The notes under the pieces were generated by a model that worked only from the letters and a program-made list of their open reading frames with translations, was not told the origin of the DNA and ran no database searches. Below are positions 36,251-48,373 of a DNA stretch of 64,000 nucleotides, in pieces. The position numbers and the translations under genes were made by a program. Positions within the stretch are counted from its first letter, which is position 1, and each line of letters starts with the position of its first letter. Origin of the DNA: Ceratothoa steindachneri (taxonomy: Eukaryota; Arthropoda; Malacostraca; Isopoda; Cymothoidae); contig OZ018329.1 in assembly GCA_963969495.1 (NCBI GenBank), positions 146,343,502 to 146,407,501 on the forward strand. Direction: 5' to 3'.

Positions 36251-36289
36251 CTGGTGAAGTCCTATAAGTACAGGACTTCATGAAAATCC

Positions 36290-38300
36290 AATTTTTATTT
36301 TTTTATTGGTGCTCATTGCTTATTCGTTGCTGCCATGTGAGTGAACATATGAGGTGAAATTAGAAAGAAATCAGACTTCATTTAGGGTATGCCATGCAGT
36401 AGCAATGTCTCAACTATTTTGTGAATTGTGGGAGAAGGCTCGTATACCAACTATGGTATATGAGCCTTTCTCTTGGACCTGGAAACCTACTGCAAGGGAT
36501 ACAAGGGTCTGGAGGACAAAGAACACACAAGAGCAGAGAGGAAGTGGCTAGAGAGCTGAACGCAATCAGGCACGTCGAAAAGCTGAAGCACAGCGAGGCC
36601 ATCGTGCTCCTGTCAAGTAGTTCATCCTCGAGCACATCGTGCCCTTTTCCACTGAAGACCCCCCTCATTGTGGAGCAGACCCAGGCCCATTTTGCTCCGC
36701 TCCTGGTTCATTGACAGCACCTTCAGCGTGTCCTAAGTCCATAGTCAGCCATGAAGTCGCAGCTTCTCTTGACAGAATGAAAACTAGCGATTGAAATGCT
36801 GTTTACGTCTTGGCAGCCACAGCGGAAGCCCTGGGAGGAGATGCAAGTGACCTCGCCATCAACCGATCCACCATTCGGCGTTCAAGGATGCATCATTCTA
36901 GCACTATAGTGTCCTCCATCAAGGATCCATTAGCGGTGTGCCAAGGGATGGAAAGATCCTTCCTGATGCTACCACTGCAAGTGGAATGGTGGACTATCTG
37001 CCCATCTATGTGACAGGAACAGATATTCCTCGGAAGGGGGATTCCGCCCAACTTCTTGGTGTTCCTTGGCTCCCTAGAGGAGGAACTGGTGTCAGCGCTG
37101 TGTGAGTGGAACCTAGAGGAGAACATCGTGGCTTTGTGCTTTAACACAACCTCATCAAACACAGGGTCCTCCACGGGCTGCTGTGTCCAACTAGAGAGAC
37201 TGCTCAGCCGCAAACTTTTTTACTTCGCATGTTGTCACCACATCCTCTAAGTTGTGGTTGGGCATGTCTTCACTGGTCCTCCACTAGACCAGACGTTGTT
37301 CTTTTCAATAGATTTAAGGATCATTCGGCCTTCGTGGACTAGGGAGACTACAAGGATGGATGGAGCGACCTGGAAATACGAAAAGCGTTCAAAACCAACA
37401 AGGAAACTGTGGAGAGTACAAAAGCATTCATTGCTAATGAATTTCAGATAAAACAGGACAGGGATGACTACTGCGCCTTCCTTGAGCTGGTGCTCATCTT
37501 CCTCAGGGGAATTCCAGATCATGGGGTGAAGTTCCTCAAGCCTGCACCAATTCACCATGTTCGTTGGATGGTGAAGTGTCTGTACTCCCTCCACATATTC
37601 CTGTTCCAAAACAATTCTGAATGACAGCCCGAGAAGCGACCACCATCCGCAAGTTCTTATTCTGCAGCCTGGTGTACTGCCGAGCTTGGTTCCTGGCCCT
37701 GAGCCTGACAGATGCACTGTCCAACGATCTCTGGTTGCTGCAGGGGCTGAACGCATTCTGTACCACCAATGAGACTATGGTAAAGGCAGCTTTGACCGCT
37801 TTCAAGCACCATTTGTGGTACTTGATGCCTCAAATGATCCCTCTGCCCCTCTTCAGCAACAACGTTGACTCCAGCGAAAAGTCGAAAAATGTCTGTGCAC
37901 TGGAAGTGGATGGGAGTATCGCCAGGAACACGAAGCGGCTTAACAACGAGGGAAAATGAATTCCCCAATTCCTCAGCGAGTTGGCCAATGCGACCAGCAC
38001 CCGCTTCTTCGACATGGTCGGACTAGATATGACTTTCCTTGGAAAAAGGATAAATCATTCCAGTCTGGTCTGCGTACCCTCCAGAGGATGAACCCCCTCA
38101 ACGATGTGGCGGAGCACGGCGTGAAGTTGACTGAGGACTACAACGCCTTGATCACCTAAAATGAAGACCAAAAGCAGTTCCTCCTTCAGTAGAAGTCCGA
38201 ACACTGCCAAAACTTCCCCAATCCGAAAAAGGGTACTGTTGTCATGAAGAAGTGAAGGGTGATTTTCTTGTCTCACATGTGAGAATGCACTCTTGTTTCA
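36290..38300 (+). pseudogene. Decayed copy of a widespread, unnamed invertebrate protein family
   Basis: The plus-strand frames show, in order, LFCELWEKARIPT (36410-36450), AATAEALGGDASDLAINRST then IRRSRMHHS (36812-36900), LCFNTTSSNTG (37135-37168), FACCHHIL (37225-37248), and DDYCAFLELVLIFLRGIPDH (37463-37520). APIHHVRWMVKCLYSLHIF (37540-37600), AEHGVKLTEDYNALIT (38110-38157) and DQKQFLLQ (38166-38190) follow. I recognise this block order from uncharacterised proteins predicted in many invertebrate genomes, but I know no assigned function. The D/N-T-T-S-N-T-G and C-x-H-H motifs resemble the spacing of RNase H-like transposases; that is inference only. At least eight frame changes or stops make it a pseudogene. 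AATAAA lies at 38305. Confidence 0.5.
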
Positions 38301-38479
38301 ATTGAATAAATGTAGAACGTTCATTTTTCTTTCATTTCTGATATTTTTAGCAAGAAACAAGTGTCATAAGTGTACTTTGTTCGTTTTTGGAACTTTAGTC
38401 ATGCGTGGTTGGTATCATACAGAAGGCGGAACATTTCTTGTCCCATGGCATACCCTAAATAGTGTTCGATCGCAGATAA

Positions 38480-38816
38480 ATTTTAGTGGAGGACTTTTTC
38501 CAGAAGTGGCATCTATGGAGCAATGAGCACCAATCCCATCCTCATCTTTGAATTTCGGGACCACCCTAAAGTACATGCATGTCGAGGGCACCAGGAGAAC
38601 AAGGCAGCCAAAGCCACCGTATCCCCAAGGAAATGCAGCTGCCCAAGCCAACCCTTCAACTAACACACATCCACGAAATGGCACAGCACCCCCAGTGCAG
38701 AGTCTGACAACACCACTGGGCTTTGCTGTGAGTAGCAATGAAAATTTTTTAGGGGCAGTGTTAGGCATGAGGATGGACATGGGGAACCTACTCAGGCAAT
38801 GGAGGCACAGTCCATG
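38480..38816 (+). pseudogene. LINE ORF1 C-terminal end, separated by the insertion
   Basis: The open frame to 38816 ends NFLGAVLGMRMDMGNLLRQW plus four residues, preceded by a proline/glutamine-rich stretch (QPKPPYPQGNAAAQ). I take it as the C-terminus of the CCCH-finger ORF1 that starts at 35425, because it has the same strand and a composition typical of these ORF1 ends. The intervening 2 kb carries an unrelated family. The exact junction was not found. Confidence 0.45.
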
Positions 38817-38989
38817 ACAAAATACAATATTTAAAAGGCATTATACAGCGAATGAGAAGAGTATTTACAAGGATAGCGTAATGATAGTATTTACAGATAA
38901 TTTATAGACAGTATGCTTATGTACAATACATGTATTCAATTACGTTTATTCTCCTCATTTATATATTTCACAATTGTTAGGATTGGGCT

Positions 38990-41405
38990 TTTCTGTTACC
39001 TGTTAGTACATGATCTGATGGGGACGAGGAGGTTGTGGGAACGAGTGGCGTGGCGAGGAGGGGGAGCCAGGGGCGGTAGGAGGTGATGGTGGTGAGGGTT
39101 GTTGAGCAGTTGTTTGCCGAATTGGATTATTGTTTTTTGGTAAACTGTATTGAGGGGAGAGAGTCCCAGGGTTATCAAGGCATTATCATAGCCGTTGTAG
39201 GTGGGGCCAAGCACGATCTTCAAGGCTCTTCTTTGTACTCTTTCCAACCTCTCGTTGTGCCGCATTGAGGCTGGAGGACCAGGTTGGGGATGCATATGTA
39301 AGCCTCAGCAGTATGAAAGTCCTGTATATGCTGGAGAGCTTGGATGATGGGACTCCCAGTGACTTGAGGCGATGCAGCATAGACAGCCTGAAGGAGGCCG
39401 ATGACACAATGGTGTTGACATGCGGGTCCCATGACACTCTCATCCATGGTGACACAGAGAACCTTGGCAAGTCAAACAATTTCCAGGCTGTGGTCCCCCA
39501 GTGTGAGGATGGGGGACTGGGTCGGGGTGGTGGAGAGATCAAAGTTGAGCATAACAGTCTTATTGTGGTTCACTGTCATGTGATTATCAGCTGCCCAGGT
39601 GAGGAGGTGATTCAGGGAATCTTGAAGTGGCTGGTAATTGGGGTCAGAATTTTGAATATGGTTAGCAAAGGTACAGTCATCTACATATTCCCAACAGTCT
39701 GGAATATTGATTAGTACCAGGAACAACAAAGGGCCAACTGTGGTGCCCTGTGGAATACCACATATAAGGGGCAAGAGGGTGGTTGGAGATAAAATCAGCC
39801 AGCCAAGCCACCAGACACTCACGCAGTCCCATGTTTGTTGCCTTGGTGATCACAGTCGTATGGTCCACCAGGTCGAATGCTTTCCTCAGTTCTATGAGTG
39901 TGGCCAAAACAGAGGTTTTGCATGCTTCCAGGCCTCTGTATATGTGATCTAGGAGGCTGACCAGGTAGTGTGTAGTTGAGGTAGCACAGATGTTCCCGTA
40001 CTGCCATGGGTCAATTGGGGGGGGGGGGAGGTCCGTGTAAGCCCAACCTGTCACAAAACTCTCGCAGATCAAGCTTGGAATGAGCGTGATTGACACAGGG
40101 CGGGTCTCATTCAGGGTGGTCGGAGAAGGCTTCTTAGGTACGGCAGTTACTTAGGATGTTTTCCAGTCAATGGGTGATTTGCACTGTTGAAAAGGCATTA
40201 ATAATGGAAGTAAGAGGTATGGAGAGCTGGGGGGGGGGGAAATTCCTTTAAAAGAGGCATAGGGAGGTCAGTGGGAGTTGTAGAGCATTTGGTTTTTAAT
40301 TTCTTAATTTTCTGCCAAACCTGGAACTCGTGTACAGTAGGCGCTCTGGTTTGTATGGGAAGGAAAGTGGGCAGTAAAGATGGGTCGAGAGGGGGGAATT
40401 GGTGGCCAACTGGTTGTTTACCTCATACTGTCAGATTCTTTTATGTGTTGAAGTTTGCTTGGGTAGTAGTTGCGTTTTGCATATTTAATCTCATTTATTA
40501 CTTTGTTACAGAGAGGTTTGTAGAGGGATGAGTTGTTTAGGTGGGCTTGGTTTCTTTGCTGCATTAACCTTTTTATCCTGTTGCTTATCCATGGAAGATC
40601 ATTAGGGTGTTGCTAAAGAGTTTGCTCAGGGAAAAAGTGGTGATAGGCTGTCGTGATCGTGGACAAGTAGTTATTCCATTTAGTGTCAACATTGGTTACG
40701 GTAAAAACTTGAGTCCAGGGGTGGTGAACAATCCACTCACCATTTTTTTTTTTTAAGGGGCTATCTGGCAACTGCCCACTTAGGCATAAGTCGCTGTAAA
40801 CAAACAGCCTAGTTCTAGGCTACTTTAAAAAATTTGAACAGGAAACAACAATAAAAAGAAATAACAATAACAAAAACAACAACTAAACCTAGTTAAATGA
40901 AAGGGAGAAGGCCGGCCTCCCCCAAATAGTCAACAAGTCCACCAGTCAATGTGCACACACGCGTTCCGAGTACAAAGGACAGGCAGTAGCGACCACGCCC
41001 ATCCCGGTACCGGGACAGGTAACGTGCGCTAAGATCACCCACACTGGGCGCAGGCGAGCGCTCCATCAAATAGCGATGCGTCACACGAGTGTGTCAGATT
41101 CAATCCACTCACCAAAGGCTAGAATGGAGGACTGTTGGAGTGTGCGGTAGGTCAATGTTGTGGCTAATTGAACAGGAGTTAGTGTGGCCTTGGGCGTCCA
41201 CATCACAGAGACATGGGTCCTGCGCCCAAATGGTGCAAAGGGTGGAGGTGGGTTGTAGTATTCCTCAGCGTCAGTCAAGATAAGGTCGATAATGTTGTTA
41301 CCATGTGGAGAAATTGACTACCTGTTGGAGGTTAGTCTCTCTCTGTAGTTCTGCTACCTTTATTTCCTTGAAATCTCCACTTTTGAGCTTAGGTATTAAA
41401 TTTTG
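38990..41405 (-). pseudogene. LINE endonuclease-RT (Rex/CR1-like), decayed, hosting a LINE tail
   Basis: On the minus strand the copy begins at the endonuclease block SGDFKEIKVAELQ (41370-41400). It continues NNIIDLILTDAEEYYNPPPP and VMWTPKATLTP (41160-41310), then after the inserted LINE tail an EN-RT linker (FQVWQKIKKLKTKCSTTP, about 40290-40350). The RT shows LATLIELRKAFDLVDHTTV (39860-39920), LICGIPQGTTVGPLLFLVLI (39715-39775) and the thumb/C-terminus LERVQRRALKIVLGPTYNGY (39150-39260). Frames change several times. The catalytic aspartate pair region (YVDDCTFAN) is readable near 39680. Confidence 0.75.
40743..41100 (-). mobile_element. 5'-truncated LINE tail with 14-bp target duplication
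   Basis: CAATCCACTCACCA flanks it at 40729-40742 and 41101-41114. On the minus strand it encodes only MTHRYLMERSPAPSVGDLSA to GEAGLLPFI-stop, then a 3' untranslated region ending in an A-tail (T-run at 40743). Compared with the copy at 55532-56102, the CDDC finger segment is deleted in frame. It interrupts the older LINE at 38990-41405. Confidence 0.9.
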
Positions 41406-41409
41406 AGGA

Positions 41410-42045
41410 GGTCAGTAGTTTGGGTGAGGGACGCAGCATGGCAAGGGTGTTGCGTTGGCATCACCCTCACCTACAACACCTCTAGGTCATGGGGCACATC
41501 AACTTGGATGGGTGATGGGTGTAGCGAGTCGTGTATAAACATGACTACCCCACTGCCCCATCTGGTAGTGCAGAGATTGTGGAACAATTGGTTTGAGGCA
41601 GTAGCTGTGCAGCTGCACCTGGATAGGAGTTATACTGCTATTTCTCTGTACATTCCACTGTGTCATGGCATGGTTGCCAAGGCCCTTTCTCTTGCCCGGA
41701 GATCTGAATGGTAGACAACCCCTTCTGGGGAGACTACTCGATTAATCCCAGGGGTCAAGTCCTTGCCAAGCTGATCGACGAGCTGGAGATGGGTGTCCTA
41801 AATATGGATCAGTTTATGCATCACTGCCTGAAAACTGCTTCATTTTCCTGCCTCGATCTATCTTTGTGCTCTATGGATGCTGCCCGAGAGCCCACCCCAC
41901 TAGTGCTCTTGCATTTTCCTCTGGTTACTCATCACAACCCTCTACATAAGCCCCAACCTGATCCAATGATCTTGATTGGCAATCTGCTGACTATTATTAA
42001 TAATACAATAAAGACTATGTTAAAGTGTGTTTTGTATTTCTTGTT
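41410..42045 (+). pseudogene. LINE endonuclease fragment (I/jockey-like)
   Basis: The plus frames give WFEAVAVQLHLDRSYTAISL then YIPLC (41600-41660), NPFWGDYSINPRGQVLAKLI, MGVLNMDQ and FSCLDLSLCSMDA (41715-41885). These are characteristic segments of the endonuclease of an arthropod I/jockey-like LINE whose C-terminal tails occur at 55532 and 58155. The catalytic GDxN block that should precede PFWGDY is lost to a frameshift near 41700. The SDH end is not visible; a frame carries on to 42052 without recognisable domain. Confidence 0.6.
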
Positions 42046-42840
42046 CCTGTAACAATACAAAAATAATTCTGTTTCATCTGTTCTGTGACTTTCTTCACTT
42101 TTAAACTCAAGAAATTAACCACTGATAGCATGAATCTGGACCATAAAACCCTCGATACTAGATGAAATTGAGTAATTGAAGTGAAGATTTAGTTTGAGTA
42201 AATTAAGAACTTTGTTTCTCTAATCAAAATAAAAATTCTAGGTTTTGCCCCCACCCCCCTCCCTGGCCTAAAATCCTAGGGGTGCCACTGTATACAGGTA
42301 TAATAAAAATCAGTGTTGTGCAAGACAAACTACAATATAAAAAAAAGCCATGCAAGGCATAATGTGTTACCTGAGAGGGCCTAGTTGAAAATATAGGCAG
42401 ACTAGTAAAGGCATTAAGTACATTCATATCATGAAGGGTGCACACACAACAGGACATCCTGGAACAAAAGTTACTATTGACTTAATGGAAACCTGAAGGA
42501 AAGAGATAGGCATTAAAAAAATGAAAAAAATCCGCCCATTTCAATGTTTTGTGCGAGTGCTGTGGTCCTCATTTCAGGAAATGACTGATTTCTCTGTCTC
42601 ACCTGAGGAGTTTAGGTGAGTAAATGAGGCTGTTGAGTTGTTCTTCTGCAACCTCATCGCCGTGGGCCTAACTACTATTCCTACAATATCTGGCCATTTT
42701 ACACACCAACCTCTCCCATGGTAGTCAGCCGAGTGTGAGCCAGCCGTCAAACAGACTTCACTGCCAGTGAATTTCATCAAGCTAGGGCTAGGTTTCAGTA
42801 TATTTTGAAGCATTCCTAACTTGTACGAGATTGTCGATTC
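42046..42840. other. Unassigned non-coding stretch
   Basis: No coding motif seen. The C-run CCCCCACCCCCCTCCC at 42250-42266 is the only clear feature. Confidence 0.35.
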
Positions 42841-42842
42841 CG

Positions 42843-44215
42843 CCTATGTGTGGGGGGGGGGACCCTCTTCTGGGCAATGAAGTTGGAAGAGGGTGTCCTC
42901 AGTGTCACACTCTTTGCCCTGAGCATCAACGGCATCACCTATTTGCTGCCAGATGTTCTCGCTACTCTCTACGGGGATGACCTTTTGATCTCCTTTGGTG
43001 CAGCCCAGATGCCAACTCTGGAGCATCGACTCAAACAGGCATTGAACCGTGCCTCTTGCTATGCTGAAGTGCACAGGCTTCGGTTTTCCTTGTCCAAGAC
43101 TAAGGTGGTGCACTTCTGCCGCCATCCACAGTTCCACCCTGACCCAGACTTTTTCTAAATGGGATGCGCCTGGAAGTGGTGGACTCGCTCCGTTTCCTTG
43201 GTCTTGTATTTGACCAATGGCTCACCTGGGAGGCTCATATTTGTACCCTTAGGGTCTCTTGTACCTGCGCCATGGATATTTTTCGTTCTGTGATGTTCAG
43301 CACCTGGGATGCTGATAGGGCTACTGAATACTTTTTACCAATCCTTTGTTTGTTCGAAGCTTGACTGCAGATGCAAGTTTTATGCATCCGGGGCCAAGCA
43401 TTTATTGCGGAAGGTGGACTCAATTCACCACACTGGCTTTCATTTGCTGACTGGTGCCTCCTGCACTTGCCCTAATGCATTATTCGCCTGTACGCATTAG
43501 CCCGGCTCCTCCCCCAGTTGCCAACGGCTCTCATTTCATCTGCTGAGAGATGCCAGTCTTACCCTAAGCCCTTTCAGTTTAGGGCTAGGAAACCCCTCTG
43601 CTCTTAAAGCTTCTACAGTGTGGGAGTATTGCGTTTGGCCTTTTTGGAGAACACTATGTGTCATGATGGAACTGTGCCAGTATATATGGATGGCTCCAAG
43701 TCCCAAGAGGGGGGTTGGTTTCCATGCCCTACCCCCTCTGTTCAAAGTCAGCGGGGCTCTGCTAGGTGCTGCGTCTGTTTTCACATTAGAGCTGATTGCA
43801 CTACACTGCTCGGTACTGGAAATAATGTCATGTGCCTGGTTCAGAAACCGTAGTGTTATTTATAGTGACTCACAAAGACCACTGAGTGCTCTTGGGGCTT
43901 TGGAATCTCCGTATCCCTTGGTTTGTGATATCTGCGTTGCCACAGTTTTAATGAGGAGTGCGGATGTTGAGATTATCTTCTGCTAGGTTTCTGGCCATGT
44001 AGGAATTGCAGGGAATGAGCTCGCCAAAGAGTATGCAAGGACTTTGCAACCAGACCAACATTTCGCTCTTCCTCACACCGATTACATGGCAGAAATATGG
44101 GCTGCTTGGCAAAGATGGGAGATGGTCAAGGGAAACTTAAAGCTGTGTGCCATTGCGCCCCAACTGTCCCCATGGTCCTACACTCCCTCCAAATGTTGCA
44201 ACGGCTTCTGGTTGC
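42843..44215 (+). pseudogene. LINE RT palm-thumb plus RNase H (I/jockey-like)
   Basis: The frame 42850-43158 carries EEGVLSVTLFALSINGI and the catalytic LYGDDLLISF (Y-G-D-D, about 42970-43000), then SKTKVVHFCRH. 43164-43364 gives DSLRFLGLVFDQWLTWEAHI. After a degraded thumb, an RNase H domain follows at 43680-43980: VYMDGSKSQEGG (first aspartate), FTLELIALHCSVLEIM (glutamate) and VIYSDSQRPLSAL (second aspartate). The end (44090-44200) matches the tails at 55532 and 58155 (KMGDGQGKLKAVCHCAPTVP in another frame). Stops and shifts are frequent. This is the longest copy of that LINE family in the window. Confidence 0.75.
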
Positions 44216-44960
44216 ATATCCAATCTCGGAACCACACCTGAAACAATACCTTTCTCTCTACTTTCACTCATCCTTTGTACCTCTGTTGTAACTCACATGA
44301 ACCCTCCTCCTTTACATCATTTATTCCCACATGTGTAATTACAACTGCCTCCCTCTCACACCCAGACACCAGACTATTATACCTCTTCAAACACATCATT
44401 TCTACCAGCACCCAGCAAACAAACTCTCAGTCCCTTTCATTTGCTCGCACTCAACTTCCTATGTAAATATCTAATATGAGAGTCACCCATCACAAACACC
44501 TTAGTCATCCTCCTAGTTCCCCCTAGGCCTAGCATCACTCTGCCTCCTGTTCTCATTCAAATGCCACTTATTCCACTTTCTGCCATATCACTTTTAATCT
44601 TTTCCTCTCTCAGGGCATCCAATCTGTTAGTCAACCTAACAGGTTCCATGTCCCTCTTACACACCTAACCTGTCCTAGCCTATCCATTCTATCCATATTC
44701 ACCCACCATTCATCTTCGCTTACATCAGTCACTTCTATCTCTCCAGTCCCTAGTCTAGGCCTATCTTCCACCCCCCTGGTCCCAACCACATTCTTCAGAT
44801 GTACATTCGCATCCCTTCTCACCTCAACTACCAAATCATTTAATCTCTTGCATTCATCACGCAACTGACTCACCACCTCTACCAAAGCCACATTTGCACA
44901 AGTCACATAAACACAGGGCATTCAGATACATTTATCCTTCTTTCAACACCACAGTAATCA
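44215..44960 (-). pseudogene. LINE ORF1 with coiled coil and SGNH-like esterase
   Basis: The minus frame 44631-44921 reads VEVVSQLRDECKRLNDLVVE (coiled coil), then TDVSEDEWWVN. A further stretch (44480-44530) reads TKVFVMGDSHIR, where GDS is the catalytic-serine block of SGNH hydrolases. THVGINDVKEEG near 44310 corresponds to the GxND block (the usual T is I here), and GIVSGVVPRL near 44240 to a later block. Esterase-bearing ORF1 proteins are known from CR1/L2-like LINEs. Stops near 44630, 44465 and 44380 break the frame. Its 3' end adjoins the plus-strand LINE tail around 44215. Confidence 0.65.
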
Positions 44961-46980
44961 CACAGTACTTACATCAAAGGGCATACTCACTTCATCCAAA
45001 GTGACAGCCATACTGAGAAAACTTTTTCAAAATCCTTTAATTAAGCAATCAAGAAAAGTGGAGAAAATTAGGCTGCTCTAAAATGTAAACAAACGGGATC
45101 TATTTCATGATTTAATATATAATTAAAAATTCCTTGAATTTGTCGTAACACTCAATGTAACTATGTTCCTGAGCTTAAAAAAAAAAGTCACATAATAGAG
45201 CTAACTGATAACACGTCAGACCACTAATACATAATATATTTTAATGCCCCCCAAAAAGAAAACAAAATTATAAAATATTTTGCTTTGTAGAAAGAAAAAT
45301 AATGGGAACTGGGGGACAAAGCCCCCATTTCTAAATTCCCTTCAAAATGATGTATAATACAATATGATGCAACCCCAAAATGCAAGAATTACAGTGCATG
45401 TCATCCAGTGTGCATTGTGGCTGCAAGGGTGCACAATCCCATGCATAAGCTGGGAGTGCATTCGGTAACCATCAACACTTAGTAAAAAACATAACCCACT
45501 ACTTAGTGCTGGGGAGATCTGCTTTCTGTGCTAAATGAAGCTGTAAATGATGACTGAAATGCTTAAATATACCATTAGTACTGTTTTCACGTACTTTATT
45601 TATAGTATATTTGTATTAGCATTTGGTTACTGGAAGCCATTATCAAGCTGTCAGGAACAAGTATTACGACAAAAACTTTTACCTCTAGAATTGAAATCAG
45701 CGATCTTATAAGCGCTTGCATCCAAGTTGTCAATGTGTGAATTAAATTCAAATTAAATGTTGCCATGTATTGAATTCATGGTTTCTATCACATCAGGAGA
45801 TGGTAAGGCAGACTTAATTAAATTTCAATATTAACCCCACCAAGGTGTAATATCTAAAAAATATGTACTTTACACGCAAAAATGCTTTTAGTACTTTTAT
45901 AATGCTAAAAATACAGCATAGGCTTTCTGAAGTTTGACCATGCATTCTATAAAGGATGAAAGCAAGTAATGGTGCAGATTAGGACACAGATTCGTGCACA
46001 TGGACTTGTGAACTTTACGACTTTTTGGGAGGCTGGCTTCCTCCACTCTCAGTTTTTGTAGGTCACATGTTCCTGCGCTGGAGCCCGCTTCCCGTGGCCT
46101 TTTTACTTTTTCCTTTTTTGGCATTTAAAAAAAAATATTTATTTTTTAACGCATTAGTCGCCTGAGGGCCTTGATACATCCTCGATTCAGTGCTATGTAA
46201 TCACCCGAGGGCCTTTTGTGGCCTTTCACTATAGACTCGTATTTTCCCTGATAATTATGATAATTTGTTCCCCCCCCAAAATTTAAAACTCTTATGTTAG
46301 TGATTAAGCATCTAATTAAAATATATAAATGGCTTAGGTCAGTCCTTCTTTATTTGTAAACTGAGATTTATGAATGAGAGTAACTTTACTCCTTCTAGGC
46401 CTCATCACAACATTACCCTGATTTATTACTCGACAACTGTGCTGTGTAAACACCACGCTGTTTTTGATGACTTCCTTTTTGAGGGTTACATACACATATG
46501 TTTTTCATTCTTCATTGAATTAAAATGAGGAAATACCTTAAGTTAGTATGTTATTGAAAGCACACAGACCAGCAAGCCTATTTTGTCTAGATATACAGTT
46601 TTATAGGTCAAAAATGGGCCCTGAGCAAAATTTTCATAAAATTTAAGCTATAAAATAGTCTCCCATGAGTAGCAACACTGTTTTCTATAATTAAAAATAA
46701 ATAGGTTTTAAAGCGTAACTGATTTAAAAAGCCTAAAATAACCATGGGTGTCGCTGAAAATTTGTGGAAGGACTGAATTATCAATCATAATTATAAATAG
46801 GTAGAAGGTTATTAATAATTTTTCAATTATATCAATAGAATAATTCTTTTCAATTAAAATGCTATATTATTTGATTTATAAAAAAGGATTTAAATATTTT
46901 ATTTTAATTATTTTTGCTAATGTGTACCATTTGTAATTTTGCAGAGGGTGAGTTAGAGAAAAAAAAGCTGGGTGGCTAAT
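44961..46980. other. AT-rich non-coding stretch
   Basis: A 75-codon minus-strand frame at 45897-46124 (basic, KKEKVKRPREAG start) is unrecognised. Nothing else supports a gene. Confidence 0.4.
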
Positions 46981-47004
46981 GGCTTAATATAGCCTAGTAG
47001 TAGG

Positions 47005-47831
47005 TAGTGATGTACCGATTACACATTTTGGTTGATGCCTGTGCCAATTTATTAACAAAAGACTGATGCTGGTGCCCAGCATTGGGGTAAATTTTCAAAT
47101 TATTAGACACTTAAAGCTTAACTATTATAGTCACCTATAATACTCTTAGGACTGTCAACCTTGCCTGCCTATCAGCATGGAATGCATCAACCAAATGATG
47201 CTCATTTAGGTTAGTCAAGCAAATTAGCAGAAAATATTCCTAAATTTTTGTTTTTGTGTTATATATAATAAAAAAAATCTTTCTACCGCTTCAGGAATGT
47301 AAAAGATGATAAAAAGTCAGAAATTTTGCGATAATAACCTGAATGCGAAACATAGAACTCGTTCAATTTACAATACAAGTGTTGCTGACCACCGTTTTTC
47401 TATTACAAATTTTCAGCAAATGATTGGTGAAAAAAGTGTGGGACAACTTTTTATTTATATACTAATTGTAGGAAGGGATAAACATACCCACTGTTTTATG
47501 TAGGTATTTATTCTGTAATTGTCACTTTAATCGCTAGAAATTCTTCTAACACTTTTTTCACCAACTATCGTATAAAAAATTTTAATAGAAAAATAGTAAA
47601 TGAGAGTTGATGAAACTTTTATAGTAATGGGAAAATAAAATCTTATAACCATAGAGTGTACCTCTATAAAGAAATTAAACTGCAAACTTCAGTGAATATT
47701 TGGTGGGGAGGGGGGGTTACCCTAGAAAAATATTAAGAGAAAAAATGTTAATCGGCTCAACAAATCACAAAAAATATGCTGGTGCCGATCCGAAAAATAT
47801 ATGCCGATGCCAATTGATCGGTACATCACTA
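47005..47831. mobile_element. Non-autonomous hAT element with 8-bp target duplication
   Basis: Termini TAGTGATGTACCGAT (47005-47019) and ATCGGTACATCACTA (47817-47831) are exact inverted repeats. GTAGTAGG flanks both sides (46997-47004, 47832-47839). The 827-base interior has no transposase. Inner copies of the terminal region (GATGCTGGTGCC, GCTGGTGCCGATCC, GCCGATGCCAATTG) occur near both ends. The TIR style and duplication length assign it to the hAT superfamily. Confidence 0.9.
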
Positions 47832-47839
47832 GTAGTAGG

Positions 47840-48370
47840 CTCTGGTGAGTACTGCGACTTATGCCCCAAGTAGGCATTCACCTATGGCATAGTTGAGTTT
47901 TGGAAAGTGAGTCTCCTTCATTGTATATAGTTTGGGAGAGAGGCTTTTTATGCATATTCAGGTACTGGAGGATGTGGGCCTACTCCTAATACCTGTTTGT
48001 GCATTTTACTTTTGTATTGTTATGGTTCTTAGTGTGTGGATTAGCTTATTTAGCCTTTCTGTAGCTTAAAGTATATAAATGACTTGTAATTTTGGTGACT
48101 ATCCCCCTGCATGCAGTCACCAAGTGAGAGAGACCCTCTATAAAAAACTAAATTGGTCTGCTGCAACCATGAATGTTGAGGGTTTGGTTATGTAATGTCT
48201 CAGATAGCTTTATAAAAGTTTACTGATGCTAAAATTGATATGAGAGTTAGACTATGATATGGAAAGATTTTGAATGAGTTGTGCAAATAAACCAGTGATG
48301 CTTGGTTGGTGAAGGGTAGAGTTGGTATGAAGTATTCAGGGTGTGAATGAGATTGTGACTGCAAGTGGTA
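47840..48370. other. Non-coding stretch, nothing recognised
   Basis: No open frame, element end or RNA gene seen. Confidence 0.4.
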
Positions 48371-48373
48371 TGG

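Noticed and set aside
45897..46124. 75-codon basic minus-strand frame
   Set aside because: No similarity recognised, no splice signals, and AT-rich flanks; length is within chance.
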